Shown one piece after another: positions 26,542 through 35,880 of a DNA stretch of 64,000 bases. The notes beneath the pieces are model-generated. The model saw only the letters and a list, made by a program, of their open reading frames with translations. It made no database searches and was not told the origin of the DNA. Source of the DNA: Shimia aestuarii (GTDB taxonomy: Bacteria > Pseudomonadota > Alphaproteobacteria > Rhodobacterales > Rhodobacteraceae). A program made the translations under genes and the position numbers. The stretch is from contig NZ_FOTQ01000011.1 in assembly GCF_900114635.1 (NCBI RefSeq), positions 32,112 through 96,111 of the forward strand, read 5' to 3'. The first letter of the stretch is position 1; each line of letters starts with the position of its first letter.

Positions 26542-27921
26542 GTGAAAATCGAAACCTGCAAGCTTCTGATCATCGGTGCGGGGCCAGGCGGCTATGTCTG
26601 TGGCATTCGCGCCGGGCAACTGGGAATCGACACGATCGTCGTCGAAGCGGAAAAACCGGGCGGCACCTGCCTGAATGTCGGTTGCATCCCGTCCAAGGCG
26701 CTCATTCACGCAGCAGATGAATTTGCCAAGCTGCACAGCCTTTCCGGCGAAAACGCCTTGGGCATTTCCGCAACCGCGCCAACGATTGATCTGGCCAAAA
26801 CGATCGCCTGGAAAGACGGTATCGTCACGCGCCTGACCGGCGGTGTTGCGAGCCTGCTCAAGAAGGCCAAAACCCGCTATGTGACTGGACGGGTGCGGAT
26901 AATCGACGGCAAAACCGTGGAGGTCGCAACCTGCGAGGGCGCCTTGCGCATTTCCTGCGAAAACATGGTGATCGCCACGGGATCAAAACCGCAGGAGCTT
27001 CCATCGCTGCCCTTCGGCGGGAAGGTCATCTCCTCCACTGAAGCGCTGGACCTGCGGGAGGTTCCCAACCGGCTGACCATCGTGGGGGGAGGGTATATCG
27101 GGTTGGAAATCGGCACGGCCATGGCGAAGCTGGGCGCGCAGGTGACTGTCGTGGAATTCGCAGATCGTATCTTGCCGCAATATGACGCCGAGCTGACCAA
27201 GCCGATCGCGGCTCGTCTGAAGGAGCTTGGGATAACGCTGTATTTGGCGACCAGGGCGAATGGGTTGTCCGAAGATGGAAACGCTCTTCTGGCCGAGGGG
27301 CCGGATGGCGCAGTGGAAATCCCGTCGGACAAGGTGCTGGTCACGGTGGGTCGTGCGCCCGTCACGCAGGGATTTGGTCTGATGGATCTGGGCCTGACGA
27401 TGAATGGCCCCTTCCTAGCGATTGATGACCATTGCGCGACCTCGATGCGCGGTGTCTATGCCATTGGAGACGTTACCGGTGATCCGATGCTCGCGCATCG
27501 TGCCATGGCACAGGGCGTGATTGTTGCCGAGCGCATTGCCGGGCTGCCTTCGGTCTGGGACAAGCGCGCCATTCCTGCGGTATGTTTTACCGATCCCGAG
27601 ATTGTCACCGTGGGCGCGTTGCCGAACGAAATCGAGGGATCGAAAACAACGGTTTTTCCCTTTGCCGCAAATGGACGCTCCATGACGATGGAGCGCAGCG
27701 ACGGTTTCGTGCGGATCGTGTTCGACCCCAAAAACGAACTGGTGCTTGGCTTCCATGCTGTCGGTTCAGCGGTCTCGGAAATGTCCGGCGAGTTTGCATT
27801 GGCGCTCGAGATGGGCGCAACCCTGACGGATATCGCGGACACGATACATGCGCACCCGACATTGACGGAAACAGTCCAGGAAACTGCTCAGAAGGCCCTC
27901 GGACGCGCTTTGCATGTATAA
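26542..27921 (+). CDS. lpdV: Dihydrolipoyl dehydrogenase (E3) of the Bkd complex
   Basis: A 459-residue flavin disulfide reductase that reoxidises the lipoyl group. It has the N-terminal FAD motif (IIGAGPGGYVCGIRAG), the redox-active pair in GGTCLNVGCIPSK, a second dinucleotide motif (IVGGGYIGLEIG) and the C-terminal HAHPTLTETVQE with the catalytic histidine-glutamate pair. A GTG start at 26542 follows the E2 stop by three bases. Last gene of the operon. Confidence 0.95.
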   Translation: MKIETCKLLIIGAGPGGYVCGIRAGQLGIDTIVVEAEKPGGTCLNVGCIPSKALIHAADEFAKLHSLSGENALGISATAPTIDLAKTIAWKDGIVTRLTGGVASLLKKAKTRYVTGRVRIIDGKTVEVATCEGALRISCENMVIATGSKPQELPSLPFGGKVISSTEALDLREVPNRLTIVGGGYIGLEIGTAMAKLGAQVTVVEFADRILPQYDAELTKPIAARLKELGITLYLATRANGLSEDGNALLAEGPDGAVEIPSDKVLVTVGRAPVTQGFGLMDLGLTMNGPFLAIDDHCATSMRGVYAIGDVTGDPMLAHRAMAQGVIVAERIAGLPSVWDKRAIPAVCFTDPEIVTVGALPNEIEGSKTTVFPFAANGRSMTMERSDGFVRIVFDPKNELVLGFHAVGSAVSEMSGEFALALEMGATLTDIADTIHAHPTLTETVQETAQKALGRALHV

Positions 27922-28252
27922 TCAAGAAGATTGAATTTGATCAATTATGCCTGAAAAACATGGAAGCTACGGCACTCTGTGGCGCCTTTCGAAGGCCGGT
28001 CGTCTTGGAAGGCATGAAAACAAGCGGATCCCATCGAGGCCAGAAGCAGAACCGTTTCGTCAAAGGCCGGATAAATTCACCCATCCAATGCCGTTGGTAA
28101 CGTCGTCGAAAAACACCTTGAGCAGGGGGCGTCCATAGATTCGCTCCATAATGGCTTCGATGAACCAGAAATCCTCCGTTGCTCAAACCTCGAAATCTGT
28201 CCGGAGGTGCTGACGTCAGACATTTTTCGCAGTATGGATAAGGAAACCGAAA
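27922..28252. other. Intergenic stretch between convergent lpdV and XRE regulator genes
   Basis: Contains no supportable gene. Short frames here lack motifs and ribosome-binding sites. A transcription terminator for both flanking genes is expected but I did not find a convincing hairpin with a T-run. Confidence 0.4.
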
Positions 28253-28876
28253 CTAAGTTCCGTTGGAGCGTTGCTCGCCCGGTTTCCAGCATACCCCCAG
28301 GACAATCGCGTCCTTATCACTGGTTGAGACATAAGCGTGTCCCAGACCGCTGTCGAAGTAGATGCTGTCGCCTTTTGTCAACGTGATGGGATCACGCCCT
28401 TTCAGGTGTACCGCGAGGGTACCTTCGATAACGTAAATGAACTCTTCCCCAGGGTGTGAGATGAAATCCTCGAATGCGCCAAAGCTGTGTGCTTTGATAT
28501 GGCCTATCATCGGCACCATGTGTTTTCCGGTCACGTCAGAGGCCAGCATGTCGTAATCATATGTGGCGGACCGGTGCACCGGCGCGTCGCCTGCACGGGT
28601 TACGGAGACCGTGCCGTGCGAAAAGCCTTCTGCCTCGGCATCAAACAACTCGCCCACGTCAAGGCCGAGACCTTGGGCCAGCCGCATGAAGCGGTCATAG
28701 GTCAGCGAAATCTCACCACGCTCCATCTTGGAGATGGTTGAGATGGCAAGGCCCGTGCGCTCAGAAACTTCTTTGAGTGTCCACTTTCGCGACTTGCGAA
28801 TTTCCCGCACACGCGCCCCAAGGTTAGCCTCGGTCGCGGTCGCACTGGGTTCAAGAAGCTTCATCGGTTGCTGCAT
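28253..28876 (-). CDS. XRE-family regulator with cupin sensor domain, second operon
   Basis: A 207-residue regulator with an XRE helix-turn-helix (about residues 22-76: VREIRKSRKWTLKEVSERTG, STISKMERGEISLTYDRFMR) and a C-terminal cupin (HPGEEFIYVIEGTLAVHLKG, HAYVSTSDKDAIVLGVCW). The ATG at 28876 is preceded closely by AGGTGG; the frame is open further upstream but through the operator region. It is divergent from the FAD oxidase-TRAP-M81 operon, with two copies of the shared operator-like motif between them, so it probably controls that operon and itself. It shares architecture and motifs with the regulator at 13628. Confidence 0.88.
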   Translation of the reverse strand: MQQPMKLLEPSATATEANLGARVREIRKSRKWTLKEVSERTGLAISTISKMERGEISLTYDRFMRLAQGLGLDVGELFDAEAEGFSHGTVSVTRAGDAPVHRSATYDYDMLASDVTGKHMVPMIGHIKAHSFGAFEDFISHPGEEFIYVIEGTLAVHLKGRDPITLTKGDSIYFDSGLGHAYVSTSDKDAIVLGVCWKPGEQRSNGT

Positions 28877-28886
28877 ACGACCACCT

Positions 28887-28931
28887 AAATTTTCCGATAA
28901 GAAAAATTTTTCTTTTTTCCGATACGAAAAC
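28887..28931. promoter_or_regulatory. Two putative XRE-cupin operators in the divergent promoter
   Basis: The first copy is AAATTTTCCGATAAGAAAAA (28887-28906, continuing TTTTT). The second is TTTTTTCCGATACGAAAA (28913-28930). Both contain TTTTCCGATAnGAAA, which is also present upstream of the first TRAP operon at 19214-19236. Each is an inverted repeat of the form TTTTC, six bases, GAAAA. They lie immediately upstream of the regulator start, ideal for autoregulation and control of the divergent operon. Confidence 0.7.
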
Positions 28932-28973
28932 CACCTACCATTAATCGTGTGAAAACGGAAACGATTCTGAAGG

Positions 28974-30131
28974 TTGGGGTCACTTTTGCCGGAAACAGCA
29001 CAGACCTTTGAAGTCGCCGTGATTGGCGCGGGCATCGCAGGAGCCTCGGTCGCGGCTGAGCTTGCGGCGGCTGGTGCAAAGGTCGCACTGATCGAGCAAG
29101 AAAGCCAACCGGGATATCACACGACAGGGCGGTCTGCGGCGGTTTATTCGCCCATCTACGGACCGCAGCCCATCCGGGCGCTCACGCGGGCTTCACTGCA
29201 GTTTTTCGAAAACCCGCCAACCGGATTTTCCGAGCGCCCATTGCTGTATGGTATTGATGCGGCTTTTGTGGCGCGAGAAGATCAACTTGACCAGCTAGAG
29301 GCAATGGAGCGCGAGTTGTCGGATGCGCTAACCGTCAGCCGCATCTGTCAGTCGACGCTTTATGAGCGGCTGCCGCTGCTGCGTGCAGGCTATGCCGTCG
29401 CTGCCTTGTGGGACACAGGCACATCAGAAATCGATGTGGCGGCGCTGCATCAGGGTTATTTGCGGGTGTTCAAGGCAAATGGAGGAACAGTAAAAACACG
29501 TGCGCCTGTGATCGACTTGGCGCAGAGCGCGCAGGGCTGGCAGATCGCCATGCCGCAAGGTGCTGTCACCGCGCGAACGGTGGTGAACGCAGCGGGGGCC
29601 TGGGCCGATGAGGTTGGGCAGATGGCCGGAGCCGAACGCATTGGGCTGACCCCGAAACGCCGCACCGCGCTGATGGTGGACGCACCGCAAGGAATTGACA
29701 TCAAATCACTGCCACTGACGATTGATGTCGCCGAAGAATTCTATCTGAAACCCGACGCAGGCAAGCTGCTGATTTCGCCGGCGAATGAAGATCCAGAGCC
29801 GCCCTGCGACGTGCAGCCCAATGAGATGGACATTGCAATCTGTGTGGACCGTATCGAGCGAGCCTTTAACGTGACGGTCAAGCGCGTTGAAAGCCCATGG
29901 GCGGGGCTGCGAAGTTTCGTGGCGGACAAATCGCCGGTGGCGGGATTTTCCCGGAAGGTCGAAGGATTTTATTGGCTGGCGGGGCAGGGTGGCTATGGCA
30001 TCCAGTCTGCACCGGGCCTTGCACAATATGCTGCGGCCGAACTGATGGGGAAACTGGTTCCCGAACATATTATGGCAGAGCGGCTTGATCCGCAAACGAT
30101 CCAACCGGGTCGAGAAGGGCTTGGCGTCTGA
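28974..30131 (+). CDS. FAD-dependent oxidoreductase (DAO family, D-amino-acid oxidase-like)
   Basis: A flavoprotein of about 380 residues. The FAD motif VAVIGAGIAGASVAAELAAA is near the N-terminus, followed by the DAO-family YHTTGRSAAVYSPIYGP. The C-terminal WAGLRSFVADKSPVAGF and YWLAGQGGYGIQSAPG are typical of DAO-family oxidases. There is no ATG start: TTG codons at 28974 and 28986 are available, the latter with GGGG 6 bp upstream. It overlaps the next gene by one base. It probably oxidises an amino acid imported by the TRAP system or released by the M81/aminoacylase enzymes; substrate unproven. Confidence 0.82.
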   Translation: MGSLLPETAQTFEVAVIGAGIAGASVAAELAAAGAKVALIEQESQPGYHTTGRSAAVYSPIYGPQPIRALTRASLQFFENPPTGFSERPLLYGIDAAFVAREDQLDQLEAMERELSDALTVSRICQSTLYERLPLLRAGYAVAALWDTGTSEIDVAALHQGYLRVFKANGGTVKTRAPVIDLAQSAQGWQIAMPQGAVTARTVVNAAGAWADEVGQMAGAERIGLTPKRRTALMVDAPQGIDIKSLPLTIDVAEEFYLKPDAGKLLISPANEDPEPPCDVQPNEMDIAICVDRIERAFNVTVKRVESPWAGLRSFVADKSPVAGFSRKVEGFYWLAGQGGYGIQSAPGLAQYAAAELMGKLVPEHIMAERLDPQTIQPGREGLGV

Positions 30132-31411
30132 TGTGGCTAGTTCCAATCATTCTAACTGTGCTTTTGGCCTCGGGTCTAGGTCTTGCCTATGTCGTTGGCG
30201 GCACTGCGGTTGTGTCTTTCATCCTGACCGACAACGAACGTTATCTGGCGATCCTGCCGCAAAAGGTTTTTTCGCAGATTAGCGTCTTTGCGCTGTTGTC
30301 GATGCCCTTGTTCATCCTCGCCGGCGAGTTGATGAACCGCGGTGGTGTGACCAAGGCGCTGATCGATTTTTCCATGGCTCTGGTCGGCCGTATTCGCGGC
30401 GGGCTGGGCCATGTGAACATCATGACATCCGTGTTCTTCGCAGGCATTTCTGGATCGGCCGTCGCTGATGCGGCTTCGCTGTCGAACACTCTTGTTCCGG
30501 CCATGGAAGAGCGCGGCTATACCAAACTTTATGCAGGTGCCATCACCGCCGCCTCGTCCATCATCGGGCCAATCGTGCCGCCGTCGATCATCCTGATCTT
30601 TTACGGTGCGATAATGCAGACCTCGGTTGCGGCGCTGTTTGTGGCGGGCATTCTACCGGGGCTGTTGCTCGCTTCGGCACTGTTCGTTCTGAACGCCTAC
30701 TTCGCCATTCGCGACGATCACCCGCGCATTGAAAAAGGCGAAGCACCGGCAGTCTTGCCGGCATTGGGTCGCGCGCTGCCTGCGCTCTGTCTGCCTGTCA
30801 TCATTGTCGGCGGAATTGTCTTTGGTTGGATGACGCCAACCGAAGCCGCCGCTGTGGCCGTGGTTGTGGCGGGCTTAGCGGCCTTTTTCTATGAAGGCCT
30901 AAACCGCGAGGCCGTATTTGAAAGCATCCGCCGCACCGCCATGCTGACCGGGTCAATTTTTATCGTGCTCAGCGCGATTGCTGCCTTTGGCCATCTGGCC
31001 TCTCTCGAGCGCATCCCGCAAGCGATATCGGCGCTGATCACCCAGTTGGGCCTTGGCCCTGTCGGCTTCATGCTGGCGATGAACCTGCTGTTCATTCTGG
31101 CGGGCATGTTCCTGGATATCCCAATGGCGCTGGCCCTGCTGGTGCCGCTGGTTGCTCCGGTAGCTTTGGCGCAGGGCGCTGATCCGGTGCACTTAGGCAT
31201 CGTGATCTGTTTCAACCTAACCATTGGTCTGGTGTCGCCGCCGATGGGGGGGTGTCTGCTGATCGTATCGACGGTGACCGGGCTGAACTACTGGGCGCTT
31301 GCCCGCGCTGTGATCCCGTTTGTTTTCGTGGAAATTCTGGTGCTGGGGGTCCTGATCTTCGTGCCTGAGATTACCTTGTTTTTGCCCCGCGCAATGGGGC
31401 TGTGGAACTAA
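30131..31411 (+). CDS. TRAP transporter large permease (DctM type), second system
   Basis: A 426-residue multi-pass membrane protein with the DctM signatures SMPLFILAGELMNRGGVTKA, a GGLGHVNIMTSVFFAGISGS stretch, ASSIIGPIVPPSIILIFYG and CFNLTIGLVSPPMGGCLLI. The start overlaps the oxidase stop (TGATG). In this operon the large permease precedes the binding protein and small permease, the reverse of the first TRAP operon. Confidence 0.92.
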   Translation: MWLVPIILTVLLASGLGLAYVVGGTAVVSFILTDNERYLAILPQKVFSQISVFALLSMPLFILAGELMNRGGVTKALIDFSMALVGRIRGGLGHVNIMTSVFFAGISGSAVADAASLSNTLVPAMEERGYTKLYAGAITAASSIIGPIVPPSIILIFYGAIMQTSVAALFVAGILPGLLLASALFVLNAYFAIRDDHPRIEKGEAPAVLPALGRALPALCLPVIIVGGIVFGWMTPTEAAAVAVVVAGLAAFFYEGLNREAVFESIRRTAMLTGSIFIVLSAIAAFGHLASLERIPQAISALITQLGLGPVGFMLAMNLLFILAGMFLDIPMALALLVPLVAPVALAQGADPVHLGIVICFNLTIGLVSPPMGGCLLIVSTVTGLNYWALARAVIPFVFVEILVLGVLIFVPEITLFLPRAMGLWN

Positions 31412-31455
31412 GTTCAACCGGTCCCAATGAGGGCCAAACAGAGGAGGAAATATCA

Positions 31456-32433
31456 ATGTCATTCACCAGGTTTCTAGGGGCTGCAGGCGTATCTCTGGCA
31501 CTTGCAATGGCCAGCCCAGTCACCGCGCAGACTGTAAAAATTGCTCTCGATTCCGCCAAGGATCTGGAAAATTCCGGCACTTACGTCTGGGCCCATGCAT
31601 TCTCGGAATACCTGAACGCAAACGGCATGCCGGCCGAAGAGTATGAACGCGGTGCATTGGGGGCAGAAGCCGAAAAAATGGACCAGGTCCAGCAGGGTTT
31701 GCTGGAAGTTTCGATGTCCGACACTAAAGGTGTTGGCAAACTGGACGGCCACATCACCCCGATAACCTTGCCCTACCTTTTCCCTGACTGGGCCACCGTC
31801 GATCGCGGACTTTCAAATGGCATGTTGGAAAAAATCAACGCAGGCACGACAGAGCAGGGCGTAAGGGTTCTTGCGCTTGTCGCGCTCGGCTCTCCGGCTG
31901 GTATCTTCAACACCAAGAAAACGGTCAACTCGGCCGCCGACATGGCGGACCTGCGGATGCGTGCGCTAGATGACACCCAGATCGGTGTCTACAAGATGTG
32001 GGGCACAAACGGCACCATCGTGGCGTGGGACGAAGTCCCGAATGCGTTGCAAACCGGCATTGCAGATGGCTATATGAACCCGCCGATGGTGCCGCTGATG
32101 TTTGGCCATACCGGCTTCATCAAGTATTTCACCAACGCCAAGGTTGGTTTGAGCAGCCGGACCGCAATTGTCTCCGAGGACTGGTTCCAGGGTTTGTCAG
32201 CTGAGCAGCAGAAAACAGTGATGGATGCAGCGGCAGCCGCTACCGCGACAAACCGTGCTTGGCTGGAGACGCGTTCGGCAGAGCTCGACAAGCTGCGCGA
32301 AGCAGGGATTGAGGTGACCGAACTGACGCCCGAGGCCTGGGCCGAGTTCAAGGAGTTGAGCACCCCGTTGCACAACATGGTACCGCTGCCTGAGGGGGCA
32401 CTTGCCGCTTGGCAAGCAGCGATCGGGGAATAA
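31456..32433 (+). CDS. TRAP transporter periplasmic binding protein (DctP type), second system
   Basis: A 325-residue secreted protein. The ATG at 31456 follows GAGGAGGAAA and gives a signal peptide ending SPVTAQ. DctP features: ERGALGAEAEKMDQVQQGLL, MADLRMRALDDTQIGVYKMW (arginine contact) and ALQTGIADGYMNPPMVPLMF. The ligand should be a carboxylate-bearing compound. The small permease gene starts six bases after its stop. Confidence 0.9.
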   Translation: MSFTRFLGAAGVSLALAMASPVTAQTVKIALDSAKDLENSGTYVWAHAFSEYLNANGMPAEEYERGALGAEAEKMDQVQQGLLEVSMSDTKGVGKLDGHITPITLPYLFPDWATVDRGLSNGMLEKINAGTTEQGVRVLALVALGSPAGIFNTKKTVNSAADMADLRMRALDDTQIGVYKMWGTNGTIVAWDEVPNALQTGIADGYMNPPMVPLMFGHTGFIKYFTNAKVGLSSRTAIVSEDWFQGLSAEQQKTVMDAAAAATATNRAWLETRSAELDKLREAGIEVTELTPEAWAEFKELSTPLHNMVPLPEGALAAWQAAIGE

Positions 32434-32438
32434 CAACG

Positions 32439-32960
32439 ATGCGCGCGGCGATAAACCTGCTTGACCGTATCTCGGCCTTTGCCGACCGCATCGCCCTTGT
32501 TGGGGCGGTGCTGGCGGTGACAGCGTTGGTGTTTTTGGCGGGTTGGCAGGCCGCCGCGCGTTATGTGCTGGATCAACCACCTTCCTGGACTGAGGAACTG
32601 GCCCGTTACACCATGGTCTGGGCGGGTCTTTTGGGGGCATCCTGCGCCTTTCGTGCCAATGCGGACCCCTCGCTGTTTCCTGCGGCGCGTGAGCGTACCG
32701 ACGGAGTTGGCAGGGTATTTGCCGTGATCCGCTCGATTGGCGCATTGATCTTTGTCACGCCCATTCTGTGGTACAGCGTCTTTGGTCTGAACGGGCAGAT
32801 GGGATCTGGCTATATTGCTCGTAATGCCAAACAATTGGCCGAGACCGTGGAGGTGCCTATGTCGGTCTTTGCCATGGCGGTTCCGATAGGCTTTTCACTG
32901 ATCCTTCTGCATCTCGTTTCACACTTAGCGACCGCGCTGAGTGGGAAAGACGCGGCATGA
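32439..32960 (+). CDS. TRAP transporter small permease (DctQ type), second system
   Basis: A 173-residue membrane protein with four hydrophobic helices (LVGAVLAVTALVFLAGWQAA to VPIGFSLILLHLVSHLATAL) and the DctQ pattern SWTEELARYTMVWAGLLGAS. The ATG at 32439 is six bases past the binding-protein stop; its own stop overlaps the start of the first M81 gene by 4 bp. Confidence 0.88.
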   Translation: MRAAINLLDRISAFADRIALVGAVLAVTALVFLAGWQAAARYVLDQPPSWTEELARYTMVWAGLLGASCAFRANADPSLFPAARERTDGVGRVFAVIRSIGALIFVTPILWYSVFGLNGQMGSGYIARNAKQLAETVEVPMSVFAMAVPIGFSLILLHLVSHLATALSGKDAA

Positions 32961-34405
32961 AACTGCTGCTGGCGGGCCTGTTTAACGAGACCAACACGTT
33001 TTCCCCGATCCCCGTGGGGCGCAAGGCATTTGAGGACAAGCTTCTAACGCGCGCGCCAACGGCAGTTCCTGCGGTGCCCTGTACCATGCCCTTGCACATC
33101 TGGCGCAAATCGGCCGAGGCCAAGGGCTGGCAGGTGATAGATAGCATGGCGGCATGGGCACAACCTGCTGGAATGGTGTCGGGTGCGATATATGAGGAAA
33201 TTCGCGACGCTGTTCTGGCGGACGTCGAACGTGAGCGGCCCGATGTTTTGATGTTGTCAATGCATGGTGCCATGGCTGCTGATGGCTATGACGATTGCGA
33301 AGGTGATCTGATGGCACGCGCAAGGGATATCCTCGGGCCGGATGCGATCATCTCGCTTGAGATTGATCCCCATTGTCATTTGACCCCGCAGATGTTGCAG
33401 GCGGCCAGTCTGATTGTGTGTTTCAAGGAATATCCGCACACTGACGTGCCGGACCGGGCACATGATTTGTTTGCCCTGACGGTTGATGCTGCCGAGGGGC
33501 GCACGCGCCCTGTGATGCGTGATTTCGATTGCCGTATGATTTCGATGTACCCGACGCAGAGTGCGGCGATGCGGGGTTTTGTCGATGATATGATGGCCGC
33601 CGAGGGCAAGGGCGGTATCCTGTCGCTTTCTCTGGCGCACGGCTTTCCTTACGGCGATACGGCGGTGACTGGTACCCGGATGTTGGCAATCGCTGACAAG
33701 GATGCCGACAAAGCCGCACAAGTGGCTCGGGATTTCGGCATGCGGCTGTGGAACAGCCGCGAAGAATTGCGCATACGTTGGCCCGACATTTCTACGGCGC
33801 TGGACCGTGCACAAGCAGCCACGACCTTTCCCGTGGTTCTGGCCGACACTGCCGATAACGCCGGCGGCGGCGCGCCGTCTGACAGCACATTCGTGCTGCG
33901 GGAGGTGCTCGCGCGAGGCATGAAGGATGTGGCCATGGCCGTCTACTGGGACCCTGTCCTGGTGACTATGTGCATGGATGCAGGCGTCGGCGCGCGCATG
34001 CGTGTCCGGCTGGGGGGCAAACGGTCCGCGGCATCGGGTGATGCCGTTGATCTGGACGTGACCGTGCGGGCCATTCGCGAAAACATGGTGCAGGATTTTG
34101 GTGTCGTGCCGTCGCCCTTTGGAACCGGTGTCTGGCTGGAGGCCGATGGCGTGCACCTGATCGTGAACAACAGCCGAACGCAGTGTCTGCACCCGTCGCT
34201 GTTCACCGATCTGGGAATTGATCTGGCGCAGATGAAAGCCGTGGTGGTGAAATCCTCGAACCACTTTTACGCGGGCTTTGCGCCTATCGCCTCAGAGGTG
34301 ATCCATATCGCCAGCCCCGGAACGCTGACGGCGGATTTCGCCTCGATCCCCTATACCAAGCGCACGCCGAACTTCTGGCCGCGCGTTGAAAACCCTTTTG
34401 ACTGA
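32957..34405 (+). CDS. M81-family metallopeptidase (MlrC/microcystinase C-like), first copy
   Basis: A 482-residue M81 enzyme. The N-terminus MKLLLAGLFNETNTFSPIPV and the LSMHGAMAADGYDDCEGDLM region are family hallmarks. The probable zinc ligands are in SLEIDPHCHLT (aspartate and histidine) and FKEYPHTDVPDRA (histidine). The C-terminal half has DNAGGGAPSDSTFVLRE and the MlrC C-terminal domain. The best-known member, MlrC, cleaves linearised microcystin near D-residues and Adda. Here the context suggests hydrolysis of D-amino-acid-containing amides; the natural substrate is unknown. A tandem paralogue follows. Confidence 0.88.
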   Translation: MKLLLAGLFNETNTFSPIPVGRKAFEDKLLTRAPTAVPAVPCTMPLHIWRKSAEAKGWQVIDSMAAWAQPAGMVSGAIYEEIRDAVLADVERERPDVLMLSMHGAMAADGYDDCEGDLMARARDILGPDAIISLEIDPHCHLTPQMLQAASLIVCFKEYPHTDVPDRAHDLFALTVDAAEGRTRPVMRDFDCRMISMYPTQSAAMRGFVDDMMAAEGKGGILSLSLAHGFPYGDTAVTGTRMLAIADKDADKAAQVARDFGMRLWNSREELRIRWPDISTALDRAQAATTFPVVLADTADNAGGGAPSDSTFVLREVLARGMKDVAMAVYWDPVLVTMCMDAGVGARMRVRLGGKRSAASGDAVDLDVTVRAIRENMVQDFGVVPSPFGTGVWLEADGVHLIVNNSRTQCLHPSLFTDLGIDLAQMKAVVVKSSNHFYAGFAPIASEVIHIASPGTLTADFASIPYTKRTPNFWPRVENPFD

Positions 34406-34421
34406 CACAGGAGACCTTACA

Positions 34422-35870
34422 ATGAAACTTCTGATCGCATGCCTCGCAACCGAGACCAACACATTCTCGCCCATGCCTACCGGGCGCAACGCTTTTGAAA
34501 CCACGTTCGTTTCTCGCGAGGCGACAAACCTGCCCGCCAACCTTTTTACCGGGCCGTTGCATGAATGGAAGCGCATGGGGGAGGAGCGCGGCTGGAAGGT
34601 TGTCGAGAGCCTGTCGGCTGCGGCGCAGCCTGCCGGAACGACAGTGCGCGAGGTCTATGAGGCCTACCGGGACGAGATACTGGACGCCATCAAAGCCCAT
34701 CAGCCGGATGTCCTGTTGATGTCGATGCATGGGGCGATGGTTGCCGATGGTTATGACGATTGCGAAGGCGACCTGATGGCCCGCGCCCGCGAAATCATGG
34801 GGCCAGACAAGGTCATCGGCTTGGAGCTTGATCCGCACAATCACATGACCGAAACAATGTTGAACAATGCGACGCTGATCATCAACTACAAGGAATACCC
34901 CCATGTCGATGCGCCCGACCGCGCCCGCGAGTTGTTCGTGATGGCGGCAGACGCGGCAGAAGGTAAAACCAACCCTGTGATGCGCGTGCATGATTGCCGG
35001 ATGTTGACGCTCATCGAAACGATGAAAGAACCGGCTATGACCTTTGTGCAGGACATGAAGGACGCCGAGGGCAAGGATGGGGTTCTGTCCGTTTCGCTGA
35101 CCCATGGCTTCCCTTGGGCAGATGTCGCTGATGTGGGGGCCAAGACGCTGGTCATTACCGATGGCGACGCAGACAAAGCAGCAAGCACTGCCAAGGCCTT
35201 TGCCGATAAGCTCTGGGACATCCGCGAGGGGCTGCGCATGGGCTATCCCGATATTTCAGAGGCGCTTGATATCGTAGAAGCGGCCAATCACAAGACCATC
35301 ACATTGGCCGATATGGGCGACAATGCCGGTGGCGGCGCCCCTGCGGATTCAACCTTCTTCCTTCAGGAAATTTTAAAGCGCGGCATGACAGACGTGGCGC
35401 ACGGCATCTTCTGGGATCCTGTGCTCGTCGCCATGTGTCAGGACGCTGGTGTCGGCGCGCGGATGAAGGTGCGTCTGGGCGGCAAGATATGTGCCGAATC
35501 CGGTGATACCGTCGATTTGGACGTCACTGTGCGCGCAATCCGCGAGGGCATGACCCAAAAACTTGGCGATGCGGACATGGCGATGGGCACCGGTGTCTGG
35601 CTGGATGCAGATGGCGTGCATCTGATCGTCTCGTCCGTGCGTACGCAGAACTTCGCACCTTCAGTCTATACCGATCTGGGCATCGACATCACCGAGATGA
35701 AGGCACTGATCCCCAAATCGACCAACCACTTCTACCAGAACTTCGAAAAGGTCAGCCCGCAGGTCATCCACGTCCGCTCCCCCGGAGCTGTAACGCCTGA
35801 CATGACGATCATCCCGTTCACAAAGCGTGACGGAAATTTCTGGCCAAAGGTCGAAGACCCGTTCAACTAA
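34422..35870 (+). CDS. M81-family metallopeptidase (MlrC-like), second copy
   Basis: A 482-residue paralogue of the preceding gene, exactly the same length, with the same landmarks (CLATETNTFSPMPTGRNAF, LMSMHGAMVADGYDDCEGDL, LELDPHNHMT, YKEYPHVDAPDRA, MGDNAGGGAPADSTFFLQE). The ATG at 34422 lies 17 bp after the first copy's stop, with CAGGAG upstream. Metal ligands are conserved in both, so both should be active, perhaps on different peptides or as a heteromer. Recent duplication is unlikely, because the sequences differ at many positions. Confidence 0.88.
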   Translation: MKLLIACLATETNTFSPMPTGRNAFETTFVSREATNLPANLFTGPLHEWKRMGEERGWKVVESLSAAAQPAGTTVREVYEAYRDEILDAIKAHQPDVLLMSMHGAMVADGYDDCEGDLMARAREIMGPDKVIGLELDPHNHMTETMLNNATLIINYKEYPHVDAPDRARELFVMAADAAEGKTNPVMRVHDCRMLTLIETMKEPAMTFVQDMKDAEGKDGVLSVSLTHGFPWADVADVGAKTLVITDGDADKAASTAKAFADKLWDIREGLRMGYPDISEALDIVEAANHKTITLADMGDNAGGGAPADSTFFLQEILKRGMTDVAHGIFWDPVLVAMCQDAGVGARMKVRLGGKICAESGDTVDLDVTVRAIREGMTQKLGDADMAMGTGVWLDADGVHLIVSSVRTQNFAPSVYTDLGIDITEMKALIPKSTNHFYQNFEKVSPQVIHVRSPGAVTPDMTIIPFTKRDGNFWPKVEDPFN

Positions 35871-35880
35871 AGGAAAGCCC

